Counted from the stretch's first letter, positions 16,791 to 26,441 are shown. The stretch: 39,955 nt of DNA from Salipiger bermudensis HTCC2601 (GCF_000153725.1 NZ_DS022276.1:103909-143863), one strand, 5' to 3'. A program made the numbers and translations. Notes: generated by a model from the letters alone, not told the origin.

Positions 16791-17816
16791 ATGGAACTCG
16801 GACTCTACACTTTCGGCGATGTCGGCAAGAACCCGGTGACCGGTGAAACGGTCGACGCGCAGAAGCGGCTCAGGGAGCTGGTCGCGGAGATCCGTCTGGC
16901 CGACGAGGTCGGGCTCGACATCTTCGGACTGGGTGAGCACCACCGTCCGAACTACGCCATCTCTTCGCCCGCCACGGTGCTGGCCGCGGCCGCCTCGGTG
17001 ACCGAGAACATCCGCCTGAGCTCGGCCGTCTCGGTGCTGAGCTCGGACGATCCGATCCGCGTGTTCCAGCAGTTTGCCACGCTCGACAACCTCTCCGGCG
17101 GGCGCGCCGAGCTGATGGTGGGGCGGGGCAGCTTCATCGAGAGCTTCCCGCTCTTCGGCTATGATCTCGACGATTACGGCGATCTGTTCGAGGAAAAGCT
17201 CGCCATGTTGCTGGCGATCAACGAACGCGAAACGCTCAACTGGCCCGGCACGAAGCACACGCCCAAGGTCTCGGGGCTCGGGGTCTATCCGCGCCCGGTG
17301 AACGACCAGCTGCCGGTCTGGATCGCCGCAGGCGGCACGCCGCAAAGCATGGTGCGGGCGGGCGCGCTGGGCACGCCTTTGGCGCTGGCGATCATCGGCG
17401 GCGAGCCGCGCCGCTTTGCGCCGCTGGCCGATCTCTACCGCCGCGCCGCCGATCAGGCCGGCAATGCCGACAAGGCGCGGGTGTCGCTCAACGTGCACGG
17501 CTTCCTGGGTGAAGATGGCAAGGCGGCAGCCGACCTGTTCTACCCGGCGCAGAAGGCGGTGATGGACCAGCTTGGCCGCGAGCGTGGCTGGGGGCCGCAG
17601 AGCCGCGCGCAATACGATGCCTCCTGCGGTCCCGAAGGCGCGATGTTCGTCGGCTCGCCCAACCAGGTGGCCGACAAGATCCTCGGCCTGCGCGAAGACC
17701 TGGGCTTTGACCGGGTCACCATCCAGATGGGGATCGGGGTGATCGACCACGCCGACATGATGAAAGCGATCGAGGTGCTGGGCACCAAGGTCGCGCCGCT
17801 GCTGCGGCAGGGCTGA
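16791..17816 (+). CDS. LLM-class flavin-dependent oxidoreductase (luciferase-like monooxygenase)
   Basis: This 341-residue protein has the luciferase-family TIM-barrel signatures MELGLYTFGD, DIFGLGEHH, IRLSSAVSVLSSDDPIRVFQQFATLD and LMVGRGSF. Members use reduced flavin and oxygen; the substrate is unknown. The ATG at 16791 has a good AAGGGAG six bases upstream. The gene is divergent from nasT and shares the intergenic NtrC-type site, which hints at nitrogen-dependent expression (inference). It ends 50 bases before the convergent dipeptidase gene. Confidence 0.85.
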   Translation: MELGLYTFGDVGKNPVTGETVDAQKRLRELVAEIRLADEVGLDIFGLGEHHRPNYAISSPATVLAAAASVTENIRLSSAVSVLSSDDPIRVFQQFATLDNLSGGRAELMVGRGSFIESFPLFGYDLDDYGDLFEEKLAMLLAINERETLNWPGTKHTPKVSGLGVYPRPVNDQLPVWIAAGGTPQSMVRAGALGTPLALAIIGGEPRRFAPLADLYRRAADQAGNADKARVSLNVHGFLGEDGKAAADLFYPAQKAVMDQLGRERGWGPQSRAQYDASCGPEGAMFVGSPNQVADKILGLREDLGFDRVTIQMGIGVIDHADMMKAIEVLGTKVAPLLRQG

Positions 17817-17831
17817 GGCGCTTGGCGAGCT

Positions 17832-17868
17832 GAGCCCGGGCCTCCACCGCTCGAAGGTGGCCCGGCTC
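17832..17868. terminator. Bidirectional terminator-like hairpin
   Basis: GAGCC-c-GGG-cct-CCACC pairs with GGTGG-CCC-GGCTC around a 7-base loop between two convergent genes. There is no T-tract. The hairpin reaches the stop codon of the dipeptidase gene. Confidence 0.45.
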
Positions 17869-18928
17869 AGGCGCCCCAGGTCTTGCGCAGCACGCGCATC
17901 CAGTTGCGCCAGCAGAGCTTCTCCATCAGCGCCTCGTCCACGCCGTGCGCGCGCATCGCGGTCCGCAGGGCGGGCAGGCCGGCGCAGTCGGTGATCTCGT
18001 TGGGCACCAGCGCGCCGTCGAAATCCGAGCCGAAGCCCACGCGGTCCTCGCCGAGGATGCCGATCAGGTGGTCAAGATGGCGCATCATCTGCTCGAGCGG
18101 CACGTCGCCCTTCATCTGCCCGTCGCTGCGCAGGAAGGCAGAGGCGAAGTTGATCCCCACCATGCCGTCGCTCTCGGCGATCATCGCGAGCTGCCGGTCC
18201 GTGAGGTTGCGGCTGTGCGGCGTCACCGCCCATGCGTTGGAGTGCGTTGCGACCAGCGGTGCGTCGCTGATCGCCGCCACATCGTCGACGCCCTTCTCGT
18301 TGAGGTGGCTGAGATCGACCATGATCTTCAGCGCGTTGCACTCGCGGATCAGCCGCTTGCCATGATCGGTAAGGCCGGGCCCGGTGTCGGGGCCGGAGGG
18401 GAAGGCGAAGGGCACGCCGTGGCCGAAGATCGTCGGGCGCGACCACACCGGCCCCAGCGAGCGCAGCCCGCGCGCGTGCAGCGCGTGCAGTTGCTCGAGC
18501 CCGGGATCGATCCCTTCGGCGCCCTCGATATGCATGATCGCGGCCATGGTCGGGCCGAACAGCGCCTCTTCGAGCGCCTCCACCGTGCGACAGAGCGTGA
18601 CCGCGCCGGCGCGCTCCAGCGCCTCGAGCGCGGCGATGCCTTTGATCGTCACGTCGCGGCCTTCGGCCTCGGGCAGCATCAGCGGCAGCGGCAGGTCGTA
18701 TTGCGGCTGGTTCATGTCGTCGGGCGAGGTGCCGGGCACCGGCGGCGAGGGCACGAAGACCGCGAAGAACCCGCCGCCCAGCCCGCCGGCCTGCGCGCGC
18801 GGCAGGTCGATATGTCCGTCGGGCAGGCCCGCAGCCACACCCTCGGGGGTGACGTCGCCGCGCAGCAGGCGCAGCACGAGGTCGTTGTGTCCGTCGAAGA
18901 TCGGGGGCGTGATGGCGGCGTCGGTCAT
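17867..18928 (-). CDS. Dipeptidase, membrane dipeptidase (M19) family
   Basis: The product has 353 residues. Zinc-site motifs of the M19 renal-dipeptidase family are visible: FDGHNDL near the N-terminus, MHIEGAEGI, MVDLSHLNEKG, VATHSNA and VGFGSDFDG. No signal peptide is seen, so it is probably cytoplasmic like many bacterial members. The start MTDAAITPPIFDGH places the first motif at the usual distance; an upstream in-frame ATG would add 19 atypical residues. The upstream membrane protein gene reads the same way, 97 bases away. Confidence 0.9.
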   Translation of the reverse strand: MTDAAITPPIFDGHNDLVLRLLRGDVTPEGVAAGLPDGHIDLPRAQAGGLGGGFFAVFVPSPPVPGTSPDDMNQPQYDLPLPLMLPEAEGRDVTIKGIAALEALERAGAVTLCRTVEALEEALFGPTMAAIMHIEGAEGIDPGLEQLHALHARGLRSLGPVWSRPTIFGHGVPFAFPSGPDTGPGLTDHGKRLIRECNALKIMVDLSHLNEKGVDDVAAISDAPLVATHSNAWAVTPHSRNLTDRQLAMIAESDGMVGINFASAFLRSDGQMKGDVPLEQMMRHLDHLIGILGEDRVGFGSDFDGALVPNEITDCAGLPALRTAMRAHGVDEALMEKLCWRNWMRVLRKTWGA

Positions 18929-19025
18929 GCGGGGAGGGGCTCCGGTTTGGCGTGCGCCAGAGATGACACCGGATGCCGTTCGCATGCAAGCGGTGCACCG
19001 CCGTGCGACGGAGGCGCCCGGTGCG

Positions 19026-20447
19026 TCAGCCGATCAGATAGGCGTAGGCCAGCACCCAGAGCGGTAGCACAATAAGCGCGACGAGCATGTAGCCGCCATT
19101 CCAGCGCAGCCCGACGGTGCGCGCGCTGACATTGCCGAAGGAGCCCACCAGCAGTGTGGTGGCGGTGAAGGGTGAGCTGATGCCCCCCAGCGCCCAGCCC
19201 GCGGTGATCGCGGTGACCAGCGCCACCGGCGAGACCCCAAGCTGGTCCGGCGTCGGCAGCAGCGGCGCGATCAGGGTCACCGCCAGGATCGGGTTCATCG
19301 CGAACTGCCCGGCCAGCGGGATGATCCAGACCAGCCCCGCCAGCACCAGCCAGTGCGGCAGGTCTTCGGGGTGGAAGCCCGAGGCCTTGACGATGGGCGC
19401 CAGCAGCGGCGCGCCGACGGTGCCGATATAGCCCGCCATCATCAGCAGCAGCACCTCGCCGCGGTAGCCCGGCATGTCGTGGAAGGCGTAGGTTCTGAGC
19501 CGCGCGCCCAGCGGTGCGCCGCCGCCGCGCGCCTGCAGCGTGGTCCAGACCAGCGCCATCACCGGCACGATCAGCAGCACCAGTCCGATCACCCTGATGC
19601 CGGTGAGCGCGCCGAAGATCAGCACGCTGGTCACGAGGATCGCCAGCAGCCCCACGAGCGGCAGCATCAGCGCCCATGTGCCGTGGGGCTTGGCGCGCGG
19701 CCGTGGCGGGTGCGTGAGCTTGGGCTTGAAGATCGTGTCGAGCCCCCAGCCGATGCCGGTCATCAGCAGCGCCGTGCCGAGTGCGGGCAGCACCACGGTC
19801 TCCCAGCTGGTGCCGGGGATCAGCGCGGTCGAGATGGCGATGGCGAAGGACAGCGGCGACCACGGCAGCGAAGTGACGAAGCCGCGCTGGATCGCCAGCA
19901 GCATACGACGACGGCGGTGGTTGCGGATCTCCTCGTCGGGCTCTTCCTGTGCTGCGGCGGTGGCGAGGCTGCCGAGCAGCGCGATGGCCCCGTAATTCAG
20001 CAGCAGCGCGAAGGCGGTGCCACCGGTGGTGAGCGCAAGGTAGCGCCGCCCGGGCGGCTGCTCGGCGAGAAAGGTGCCGCTGGCGCGGATCGCCGCCGAC
20101 GGCTCGGCGGCGCTGCGCAGGGTGGCGAGCGCGGTGAAGAAGGCGGCGATGAACGAGGCTTGGTGAAAGGCCTTGGCCACGGTGCCCTGCCAGTCTCCGC
20201 CCTGCCAGATCAGCGCGCCGGTCAGCGCCAGCGCGACATAGACAAAGGCTTTGCGGTTGGCCCGCACCCGGAAGAACAGCACCGCGATCAGCGCCACCAT
20301 CAGCAGGTCCACCAGCGGCTCCTGCACCGTGGTGCCAAGCCATTCGCGGATGATCACCAGCCCGGTGACGAGGATCATGAGCAATCCGGCGAAGCGGTCG
20401 AGACGGTGGGCAGCAGGGGCGGCGCCCTGCTCCGGGGAATGTCGCAT
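19026..20447 (-). CDS. Polytopic membrane protein, possible ion/organic-anion transporter
   Basis: The protein has 473 residues and about eleven hydrophobic segments. There is a charged cytoplasmic loop near the middle (EEPDEEIRNHRRRR) and glycine-rich re-entrant-like stretches (WALGGISSPFTATTLLVGSFG near the C-terminus, PWSPLSFAIAISTALIPG near the centre). The pattern recalls the ion-transporter (IT/DASS) superfamily, but no substrate motif is recognised, so the function is left open. The start MRHSPEQG precedes the first helix at about 20-38. It may share a region with the divergent phnC promoter. Confidence 0.7.
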   Translation of the reverse strand: MRHSPEQGAAPAAHRLDRFAGLLMILVTGLVIIREWLGTTVQEPLVDLLMVALIAVLFFRVRANRKAFVYVALALTGALIWQGGDWQGTVAKAFHQASFIAAFFTALATLRSAAEPSAAIRASGTFLAEQPPGRRYLALTTGGTAFALLLNYGAIALLGSLATAAAQEEPDEEIRNHRRRRMLLAIQRGFVTSLPWSPLSFAIAISTALIPGTSWETVVLPALGTALLMTGIGWGLDTIFKPKLTHPPRPRAKPHGTWALMLPLVGLLAILVTSVLIFGALTGIRVIGLVLLIVPVMALVWTTLQARGGGAPLGARLRTYAFHDMPGYRGEVLLLMMAGYIGTVGAPLLAPIVKASGFHPEDLPHWLVLAGLVWIIPLAGQFAMNPILAVTLIAPLLPTPDQLGVSPVALVTAITAGWALGGISSPFTATTLLVGSFGNVSARTVGLRWNGGYMLVALIVLPLWVLAYAYLIG

Positions 20448-20603
20448 GAGGCGGTCCGGGGCCTTTTCCTTGCAGTCGCCGAACAACGAGCCGCGCCGCG
20501 CGAGGCGTCGGGATCGCCGGGTATTTCGGGATCTTTTACCCCGGACCCCGTTCAAACCGCAATCTTCGGGGCTATGCGATATGGGCGCTCCCGCCATGCC
20601 GGT

Positions 20604-20621
20604 ATGTCATGAAAGCTTCAT
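20604..20621 (+). promoter_or_regulatory. Pho-box-like site upstream of phnC
   Basis: ATGTCAT-GAAA-GCTTCAT resembles two CTGTCAT repeats at 11-base spacing (6/7 and 4/7 matches). It lies 91 bases before phnC. The sequence TGTCAT-N6-TTCAY recurs upstream of phnG. PhoB control is inferred. Confidence 0.45.
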
Positions 20622-20711
20622 CCCCGGTTGATCTTAGCGACATGGAAGCGTCACGAACCCGATACGCTCGCCGCCCTATACGGCACCCGGAACAGGACAA
20701 CCGGGGGACAC

Positions 20712-21530
20712 ATGCTCGTCGTAGACCAGCTGACCAAGCGCTTTGGCGCCAATACTGCCGTGGACAACGCGAGCTTCACCGTCGACCGACCGAAGATGAT
20801 CGGCATCATCGGACGGTCTGGCGCTGGCAAGTCGACCTTCCTGCGCATGATGAACCGTCTCACCGACGCGACCGAGGGCGAGATCCGCTTCGAGGGCCGC
20901 AACGTGCTCGCGCTGAAGGGCGCCGAGAAGCGCGCGTGGCAGTCGGACTGCGCGATGATCTTCCAGCAGTTCAACCTCGTGCCGCGCATGGACGTGGTCT
21001 CGAACGTGCTGCACGGCACGCTGGCGAAACGCCCGGCGCTGTCGACGGTGTTCAACCTCTACCCGCGCGAGGACATCCACCGCGCCATCGACATTCTCGA
21101 GCGTCTGGGCATCGCCGATCACGCCGCCAAGCGCGCCGAGGCGCTCTCGGGTGGTCAGCAACAACGCGTCGCCATCGCGCGGGCGCTGATGCAGGATCCC
21201 AAGGTGATCCTCGCCGACGAGCCCATCGCCTCGCTCGACCCGATGAACGCACAGATCGTCATGGAGGCGCTGCGCCGCATCCATGACGAGGATGGCCGCA
21301 TGGTCATCGCCAACCTGCACACGCTCGACACCGCGCGGCGCTATTGCGACCGGGTGATCGGGATGCGCGACGGGCGCATCGTCTTTGACGGCACGCCCGA
21401 GCAGCTCACCACCGGTGTCGCCCGCGACATCTATGGGGCGGGGGCAGACTTTTCCGAGGACGCCACCTCCACCGAAATCCGCGACCCTGTGGCCGAGACG
21501 GAGATCCGTCAGGCCGAGGTCGCAATCTAA
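20712..21530 (+). CDS. phnC: Phosphonate ABC transporter ATP-binding protein PhnC
   Basis: This 272-residue ABC ATPase has Walker [11 protein letters not shown]-loop [17 protein letters not shown], signature [15 protein letters not shown], Walker [12 protein letters not shown] and H-loop NLHTLDTA, all typical of PhnC. The acidic C-terminal extension of about 30 residues is variable in the family. The ATG at 20712 follows a GGGGG stretch; an upstream in-frame extension of 28 residues is unlike the family. It heads phnC-phnD-phnE1-phnE2-transferase. The energised substrate is phosphonate or phosphate ester. Confidence 0.95.
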   Translation: MLVVDQLTKRFGANTAVDNASFTVDRPKMIGIIGRSGAGKSTFLRMMNRLTDATEGEIRFEGRNVLALKGAEKRAWQSDCAMIFQQFNLVPRMDVVSNVLHGTLAKRPALSTVFNLYPREDIHRAIDILERLGIADHAAKRAEALSGGQQQRVAIARALMQDPKVILADEPIASLDPMNAQIVMEALRRIHDEDGRMVIANLHTLDTARRYCDRVIGMRDGRIVFDGTPEQLTTGVARDIYGAGADFSEDATSTEIRDPVAETEIRQAEVAI

Positions 21531-21588
21531 GAGCTTCCAACGGGCCCACGGGACGGGCCTTTCAATCCGAAAAAGGGGAAGAACCATC

Positions 21589-22488
21589 ATGAAAAAGCTC
21601 ATCGCGGCCGCTCTGGCCACCACTGCGCTCTGCTCCGCTGCCTCGGCACAGGAGATCACCGAATTCCGTCTCGGCATCCTCGGCGGCGAGAACGCTCAGG
21701 ACCGTCTGGCCTCGAACCAGTGCTACGCCGAGAAGATCGCCAGCGCGCTCGGCGTCGAGGTGAAGATCTTCACCCCGGCGGACTACAACGGCGTGATGCA
21801 GGGCCTGCTCGGCGGCACCATCGACGCGGCCTGGATGGGCGCCTCTTCCTATGCCGGCACCTTCATTGCCGATCCCGAAGCGGTCGAGCCGGTGCTGGTC
21901 AAGCAGAACGAGGACGGCTCGATCGGCTACTACTCGATCGGTTTCGCCCGCGCCGACAGCGGCATCACCTCGCTCGAGGACCTGCAGGGCAAGGAGTTCG
22001 GCTTCGGTGATCCCAACTCGACCTCCGGCTACCTGATCCCGTCGATCGAGATCGCCGAGGCCGGCTACTCGATGCAGCCCGGCGACTACTTCTCCGACGT
22101 GGTGTTCACCGGCGGTCACGAGCAGACCATCGTCGCGGTCAACAACGGCGACGTCGATGCCGGCGTGACCTGGGCCGATGGCCAGGGCGCATGGGAAGAT
22201 GGCTACAACTCGGGCGCCCTGCGCCGCGCCACCGATGCCGGCCTCGTCGACATGAACGAGCTGGTGCAGATCTGGCAGTCGAAGATCATCCCCGAGGGTC
22301 CGTTCGTGCTGCGCAAGGCGCTGCCGCAGGACGTCAAGGACGCCGTCATCGAGCTGACCGCGAACCTCTGGGAAGAAGATCCCGACTGCGCCTACGGCGT
22401 GGCCGCCGGCGACGCCAAGGATTTCATCCCGGTGACGCATCAGGAATACGAGTCGATCGTCTCGGCCCGCCGTTCCAAGATCAACTGA
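21589..22488 (+). CDS. phnD: Phosphonate-binding periplasmic protein PhnD
   Basis: The 299-residue precursor has a signal peptide ending CSAASA before QEITEF. Family blocks are FRLGILGGENAQDRL, VEVKIFTPADYNGVMQGLLGG, IDAAWMGASSYA, FGFGDPNSTSGYLIPS and VNNGDVDAGVTWADG, which match the ligand pocket of PhnD proteins. It captures phosphonates for PhnC/PhnE. It starts 58 bases after phnC behind AAAAGGGGAAG. A perfect hairpin follows the gene. Confidence 0.95.
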   Translation: MKKLIAAALATTALCSAASAQEITEFRLGILGGENAQDRLASNQCYAEKIASALGVEVKIFTPADYNGVMQGLLGGTIDAAWMGASSYAGTFIADPEAVEPVLVKQNEDGSIGYYSIGFARADSGITSLEDLQGKEFGFGDPNSTSGYLIPSIEIAEAGYSMQPGDYFSDVVFTGGHEQTIVAVNNGDVDAGVTWADGQGAWEDGYNSGALRRATDAGLVDMNELVQIWQSKIIPEGPFVLRKALPQDVKDAVIELTANLWEEDPDCAYGVAAGDAKDFIPVTHQEYESIVSARRSKIN

Positions 22489-22503
22489 TCATCCGATCCC
22501 TCT

Positions 22504-22537
22504 CGGGCCCGCGTCTTCGCGGGCCCGTTTCCGTTTT
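22504..22537 (+). terminator. Strong hairpin with T-rich tail after phnD (partial terminator)
   Basis: CGGGCCCGCG / CGCGGGCCCG is a perfect 10-bp stem with a TCTT loop, followed by TTTCCGTTTT. Between the binding-protein gene and the permease genes it probably reduces read-through so that PhnD exceeds PhnE. Confidence 0.7.
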
Positions 22538-22619
22538 CCCGGACACGACCATGACACGCGATCCCGGCGCCCTTGCGGCGGCGCGGTGACGGCCATCCGT
22601 CAGGCAGGACACGACCCCC

Positions 22620-23480
22620 ATGATGCATTCCGACCCTCCCTTCGACACGCGCGCGCATTACATGGCGCTGATGGCGCGAAAGCGCCTCTATGGCGGCATC
22701 GTGCTGGCGATCTTCGTGGCGCTCATGGTGTCCGGCTTCATCCTGACCAATGACCGCAACGCCGGCGGCTTCTGGGACGGTCTGCCGCAGATCTTCGATT
22801 TCCCCGCCGCCGTTCTGGCCGACACGATCCCCAAGCTCGACCGGCTGCCGGGGCATTTCCTGCGCTACTTCCCCTCGCTGATGGAGACCGTCAACATCGC
22901 CGCCGTCTCGACCCTGATCGGGGCCGGCCTCGCGATGCTGCTGTCGCTGCTCTCGACCCGGGGGCTGGCGCGCTGGCCGCGGCTGATCCCGCTGTTCCGG
23001 CGCATCATGGACATCATGCGCGCGATCCCCGAGATCGTCGTGGCGCTGGTGCTGATCTTCGTGCTGGGCGGCGGCCCGGTGCCGGCGATGATCGCCATCG
23101 CCTTCCACACCGCCGGGGCGCTGGGCAAGCTGTTCTCGGAGGTCAACGAGAACGCCGATCTCAAGCCCGTCGAAGGGTTGCAATCGGTCGGTGGCACCTG
23201 GTTCCAGCGCATGTGGCTGGGCGTCGTGCCGCAGGTCTCGCCGAACTATTTCAGCTATGCGCTGCTGCGCTTCGAGATCAACATCCGCGCGTCCGCCATC
23301 CTCGGCTTCGTCGGCGCCGGCGGCATCGGCTACGACCTGCGCAACGCCATGGCCTGGGGGCAGGGGCGCTTTGACGAGGCCGCCGCGATCTTCATCCTGC
23401 TGTTCCTGACCATCGTGGTGTTCGACCAGCTCTCGAGCCATGTCCGCAACGCGATGATCGCGAAGAAAGGAGGCCACTGA
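22620..23480 (+). CDS. phnE: Phosphonate ABC transporter permease PhnE (first copy)
   Basis: This 286-residue permease has an N-terminal helix (LYGGIVLAIFVALMVSGFIL) and the BPD-transport core, including LMETVNIAAVSTLIGAGLAMLLSLLS, MDIMRAIPEIVVALVLIFVLG and GFVGAGGIGYDLRNAM. It starts at tandem ATG codons (22620/22623); the first is chosen. Its TGA overlaps the next gene's ATG, so two unequal PhnE proteins probably form a heterodimeric channel. Confidence 0.93.
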   Translation: MMHSDPPFDTRAHYMALMARKRLYGGIVLAIFVALMVSGFILTNDRNAGGFWDGLPQIFDFPAAVLADTIPKLDRLPGHFLRYFPSLMETVNIAAVSTLIGAGLAMLLSLLSTRGLARWPRLIPLFRRIMDIMRAIPEIVVALVLIFVLGGGPVPAMIAIAFHTAGALGKLFSEVNENADLKPVEGLQSVGGTWFQRMWLGVVPQVSPNYFSYALLRFEINIRASAILGFVGAGGIGYDLRNAMAWGQGRFDEAAAIFILLFLTIVVFDQLSSHVRNAMIAKKGGH

Positions 23481-24787
23481 TGGCCGACGCCGCCCTCTAC
23501 GCCTCTGCCGACCGCCTGTTCGCCCGCAAGAAGCTCTTCGCCTTCGGGCTGCCGGTGCTGGTGCTGGTCTACCTCGTCTACATCGTCTTCGCCTTCGACC
23601 TCCCCGGTCTTGCCGAGCGCGCCCGCATGGACAACGCCCGCACGCTGCTGTCGGACGTCTGGAGCTACAAGACCCATGTCACCCAGGACAACCGCTCCGG
23701 CGAGGTCGAGGTCGCCATCGAAGGCGAGCGCCGCGGCACCTATGCGCCCGGCACCGAGCCCGACTGGGTCTCGATCGACGCGGCCGGCACGGTGGTGGAT
23801 CTCGAGGACGGTCACGTGGTGCGGTTCCTGACCGGCGGCGGCTTCGCCTATGAGGTGCCCGATTTCGGCCTGATCGAGGCCCGCATGGACGGGCGCGCGG
23901 TGGTGTCGAACCTCGAGGAAGAGACGCTGCCCGAGTGGATCTCGGCCTCGCGCACCCGCTTTCAGGTCGAGACCTCGCACGGCCGGGTCTCGCTGACCCG
24001 CAACCGCACCGAACTGTTCCGCTACTTCCCTGGCTGGGAGCTGTTCTTCTTCACGCTCGACAGCCCGTATTACGGCCACGGCGTTTTCGAGATCGCCTTC
24101 GGGGACCGGATCGACCCCGAGCGCGCCAACATCGCCGGGGCGTGGCAGGATTTCTGGAACAACGCCATGTGGCGCCATGGCGATGTGGCATGGGCGCTGT
24201 TCGAGACCATCCTGATGGCCTTCCTCGGCACCTTCGGCGCGGCCATCGTGGCGCTGCCGCTGGCCTTCCTCTCGGCCAAGAACTTTGCGCCGCTTCTGGC
24301 GGTGCGCTTCGCCATGCGCCGGGTGTTCGACTTCCTGCGCGGTGTCGACGGGCTGATCTGGACCATCGTGCTCAGCCGCGCCTTCGGGCCGGGGCCGATG
24401 ACCGGGGCACTCGCGATCCTGCTCACCGACACCGGCAGCTTCGGCAAGCTGTTCTCGGAGGCGCTGGAAAACGTCGACGGCAAGCAGATCGAAGGCGTCG
24501 CCTCGACCGGGGCCGCGCCGGTGCTGCGCTACCGCTTCGGTGTGATCCCGCAGATCACGCCCGTCCTGATCTCGCAGGTGCTGTATTTCTTCGAGAGCAA
24601 CACCCGCTCGGCCACCATCATCGGCGCCATCACCGGTGGCGGCATCGGCCTTCTGCTGACGCAGGCGATGATCACCCAGAAGGACTGGGAAGAGGTGAGC
24701 TATTACATCGTGCTGATCGTGCTGATGGTGATGGCGATGGACAGCCTCTCGGGCTGGCTGCGCCGCAAGCTGATCCGGGGCGTCTGA
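23480..24787 (+). CDS. phnE: Phosphonate ABC transporter permease PhnE (second copy, long form)
   Basis: The product has 435 residues, well above the usual ~270. After the first helix (about 18-40) comes a hydrophilic, beta-rich insertion of about 190 residues ([18 protein letters not shown]..., [18 protein letters not shown]) predicted to be periplasmic. The normal permease core follows from about residue 235 ([58 protein letters not shown]). The ATG overlaps the preceding stop (TGATG), as does the next gene's start. The insertion may contact PhnD (inference). Confidence 0.92.
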   Translation: MADAALYASADRLFARKKLFAFGLPVLVLVYLVYIVFAFDLPGLAERARMDNARTLLSDVWSYKTHVTQDNRSGEVEVAIEGERRGTYAPGTEPDWVSIDAAGTVVDLEDGHVVRFLTGGGFAYEVPDFGLIEARMDGRAVVSNLEEETLPEWISASRTRFQVETSHGRVSLTRNRTELFRYFPGWELFFFTLDSPYYGHGVFEIAFGDRIDPERANIAGAWQDFWNNAMWRHGDVAWALFETILMAFLGTFGAAIVALPLAFLSAKNFAPLLAVRFAMRRVFDFLRGVDGLIWTIVLSRAFGPGPMTGALAILLTDTGSFGKLFSEALENVDGKQIEGVASTGAAPVLRYRFGVIPQITPVLISQVLYFFESNTRSATIIGAITGGGIGLLLTQAMITQKDWEEVSYYIVLIVLMVMAMDSLSGWLRRKLIRGV

Positions 24788-25398
24788 TGCCGCGCCTCTC
24801 GGAAGAGCCGCTCATCCATCCCGATTGCGAAGTGACGGAGTGCCGGTTCGGGCGCTTCGTCGAGATCGGGCGCGGCGCGCGGCTGGGCCATGTGGAGATG
24901 GGCGATTACAGCTATTGCGACCGCTATGCCGACATCGCCAACGCGACCGTCGGCAAGTTCGCCAACATCGCGAGCTTCTCGCGCATCGGGCCGACCGATC
25001 ACCCGATGCAGCAGGCCTCACTGCACCATTTCCTCTACCGCTCCGACGATTACTGGGACGATGCCGGTCGCGATGCGGCGTTCTTCGCGCATCGCCTGTC
25101 GCGCCGGGCGCAGATCGGTCACGACACATGGATCGGCCACAACGCCGTGGTGCGCCCCGAGGTGACCATCGGGCATGGCGCCGTGGTGGCGGCGGGCGCG
25201 GTGGTGACGAAGGATGTCGCGCCCTACATGATCGTCGCGGGTGTTCCTGCGGTGCCGCTGCGCGAACGCTTCGCCGTGCCGGTGGCCGAACGGCTGATGG
25301 CGCTGGCGTGGTGGGACTGGGATCACGCAACGCTCCGAGACCGGCTCGAGGATTTCCGCAGCCTGCCGATCGAGGCGTTTCTGGAAAAATACGAGTGA
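24787..25398 (+). CDS. Phosphonate-cluster hexapeptide-repeat acetyltransferase family protein
   Basis: The product has 203 residues. Left-handed beta-helix repeats are visible ([74 protein letters not shown]), with the catalytic-type histidine stretch [12 protein letters not shown] of chloramphenicol/virginiamycin acetyltransferase relatives. This is the transferase family specific to phn loci; it may acetylate aminoalkylphosphonates in the manner of PhnO (inference). It is coupled to phnE2 by a TGATG overlap and ends that operon. Confidence 0.85.
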   Translation: MPRLSEEPLIHPDCEVTECRFGRFVEIGRGARLGHVEMGDYSYCDRYADIANATVGKFANIASFSRIGPTDHPMQQASLHHFLYRSDDYWDDAGRDAAFFAHRLSRRAQIGHDTWIGHNAVVRPEVTIGHGAVVAAGAVVTKDVAPYMIVAGVPAVPLRERFAVPVAERLMALAWWDWDHATLRDRLEDFRSLPIEAFLEKYE

Positions 25399-25546
25399 TC
25401 CCGGTTCGGCGACGGGATCGCCCGATATTTGCACCAGCCTCGCGTGCCTCGAGCGTAGGGCAGGATCGCGGCGTTATCGCCGGTGTTCGCAGGTTTGCCA
25501 TCGTGGTAAGCCCGAAGCGACACACCCAAAGGATCGGAGATCCGAG

Positions 25547-26425
25547 ATGACTGCGCTCACCGAAGACGGCAAGAAACTGGTCTCCGAGGCGGCGATCCGC
25601 CACGGCGTCTCGACCGAGACCGCCGAGGCCATGCTGATGGCGCTGGTCGCTGGCAACGGCACGCAGGCGCAGTTCAACATCGCCGAGCTCGGCGGCATGG
25701 GGCAATGGTCGCAGGGCGGCATGACCATGGTCGGCGACATGTTCAACAATGCGCTGAAGGCGCGGGTCGATGCGCTCTGCACCGATCTTGCGAACATCCT
25801 CATGGTCGGCAACCTGTTCCGTCCGGTCGAGATGCCGGCGCCGCAGCCGGGCACGCAGAGCCAGTCGCAATCGCAGGGCGGCGGCATGGGCACCAGCCTG
25901 TTCATCAAGGGCGGGCTCGTGGGGGCCTCCTGGCCCGCCGAGCTTGGCCAGCCATCCTCGACCGGCAGCCAGAACAACCTGCGCTACGCGGTGTTTCCGC
26001 AGACCCGGCGGCTGGCGATCGATTTCGGCGGCCGGATCGAGATCTATGACACCGGCGATCACCAGATCTCGGGCGTCTCGCAGCAGCAGAGCGGCGACCA
26101 ATCGCTGACCTTCACCAGCCAGCACGGGTTGGTTTCGCTGCGGGATCTGCCCCGGGTGGGGGAAGCGCAGCCGCAGGAGATGCCGGAGGACCCGGAAGCA
26201 TTTTCGGACGAACCGTCCGAGCCTCTGGCCGATCCCGCCATCGAGATGCCCTCTGCGCCGATCCCCGAAGCGGCTCCGGTTCCGGAAGCCGCCTCCGAGA
26301 CGGGCCCGTCCGGGGCCGACGACATCATCGCGCTGATCCGCAAGCTCGGCGAGCTGAAGGAAGCGGGCCTGCTGACCGAGGACGAGTTCGCGTCCAAGAA
26401 GCGCGAGCTTCTCGACCGGCTCTAG
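25547..26425 (+). CDS. SHOCT-domain protein of unknown function
   Basis: This 292-residue protein is soluble-looking and has no signal peptide. An N-terminal helical part (1-75) is followed by a Ser/Gln stretch (TQSQSQSQGGG), a beta-rich middle (about 110-200) and a Pro/Glu-rich linker. A C-terminal SHOCT domain (about 259-292) carries IRKLGELKEAGLLTEDEFASKKRELLDRL-like sequence. SHOCT is a short oligomerisation motif. The inverted repeat GGATC-GGA-GATCC ends three bases before the ATG. The gene lies inside the phosphonate locus, 16 bases from the convergent phnM, with no evident link to it. Confidence 0.75.
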   Translation: MTALTEDGKKLVSEAAIRHGVSTETAEAMLMALVAGNGTQAQFNIAELGGMGQWSQGGMTMVGDMFNNALKARVDALCTDLANILMVGNLFRPVEMPAPQPGTQSQSQSQGGGMGTSLFIKGGLVGASWPAELGQPSSTGSQNNLRYAVFPQTRRLAIDFGGRIEIYDTGDHQISGVSQQQSGDQSLTFTSQHGLVSLRDLPRVGEAQPQEMPEDPEAFSDEPSEPLADPAIEMPSAPIPEAAPVPEAASETGPSGADDIIALIRKLGELKEAGLLTEDEFASKKRELLDRL

Positions 26426-26441
26426 GGCCCGGGCGGCGCGG

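Noticed and set aside
16611-17750. Long minus-strand open frame upstream of and in frame with nasT
   Set aside because: It is antisense to the clearly coding luciferase-like gene and has the Arg/Ala/His-rich composition of a shadow frame; NasT begins at 16610.
19353-20612. 419-residue plus-strand open frame opposite the membrane protein gene
   Set aside because: It is rich in His, Gln, Arg and Gly without hydrophobic or motif structure; the opposite frame has clear membrane helices.
22551-22589. 12-codon frame between phnD and phnE1
   Set aside because: Too short and without any supporting feature beyond a start and stop codon.
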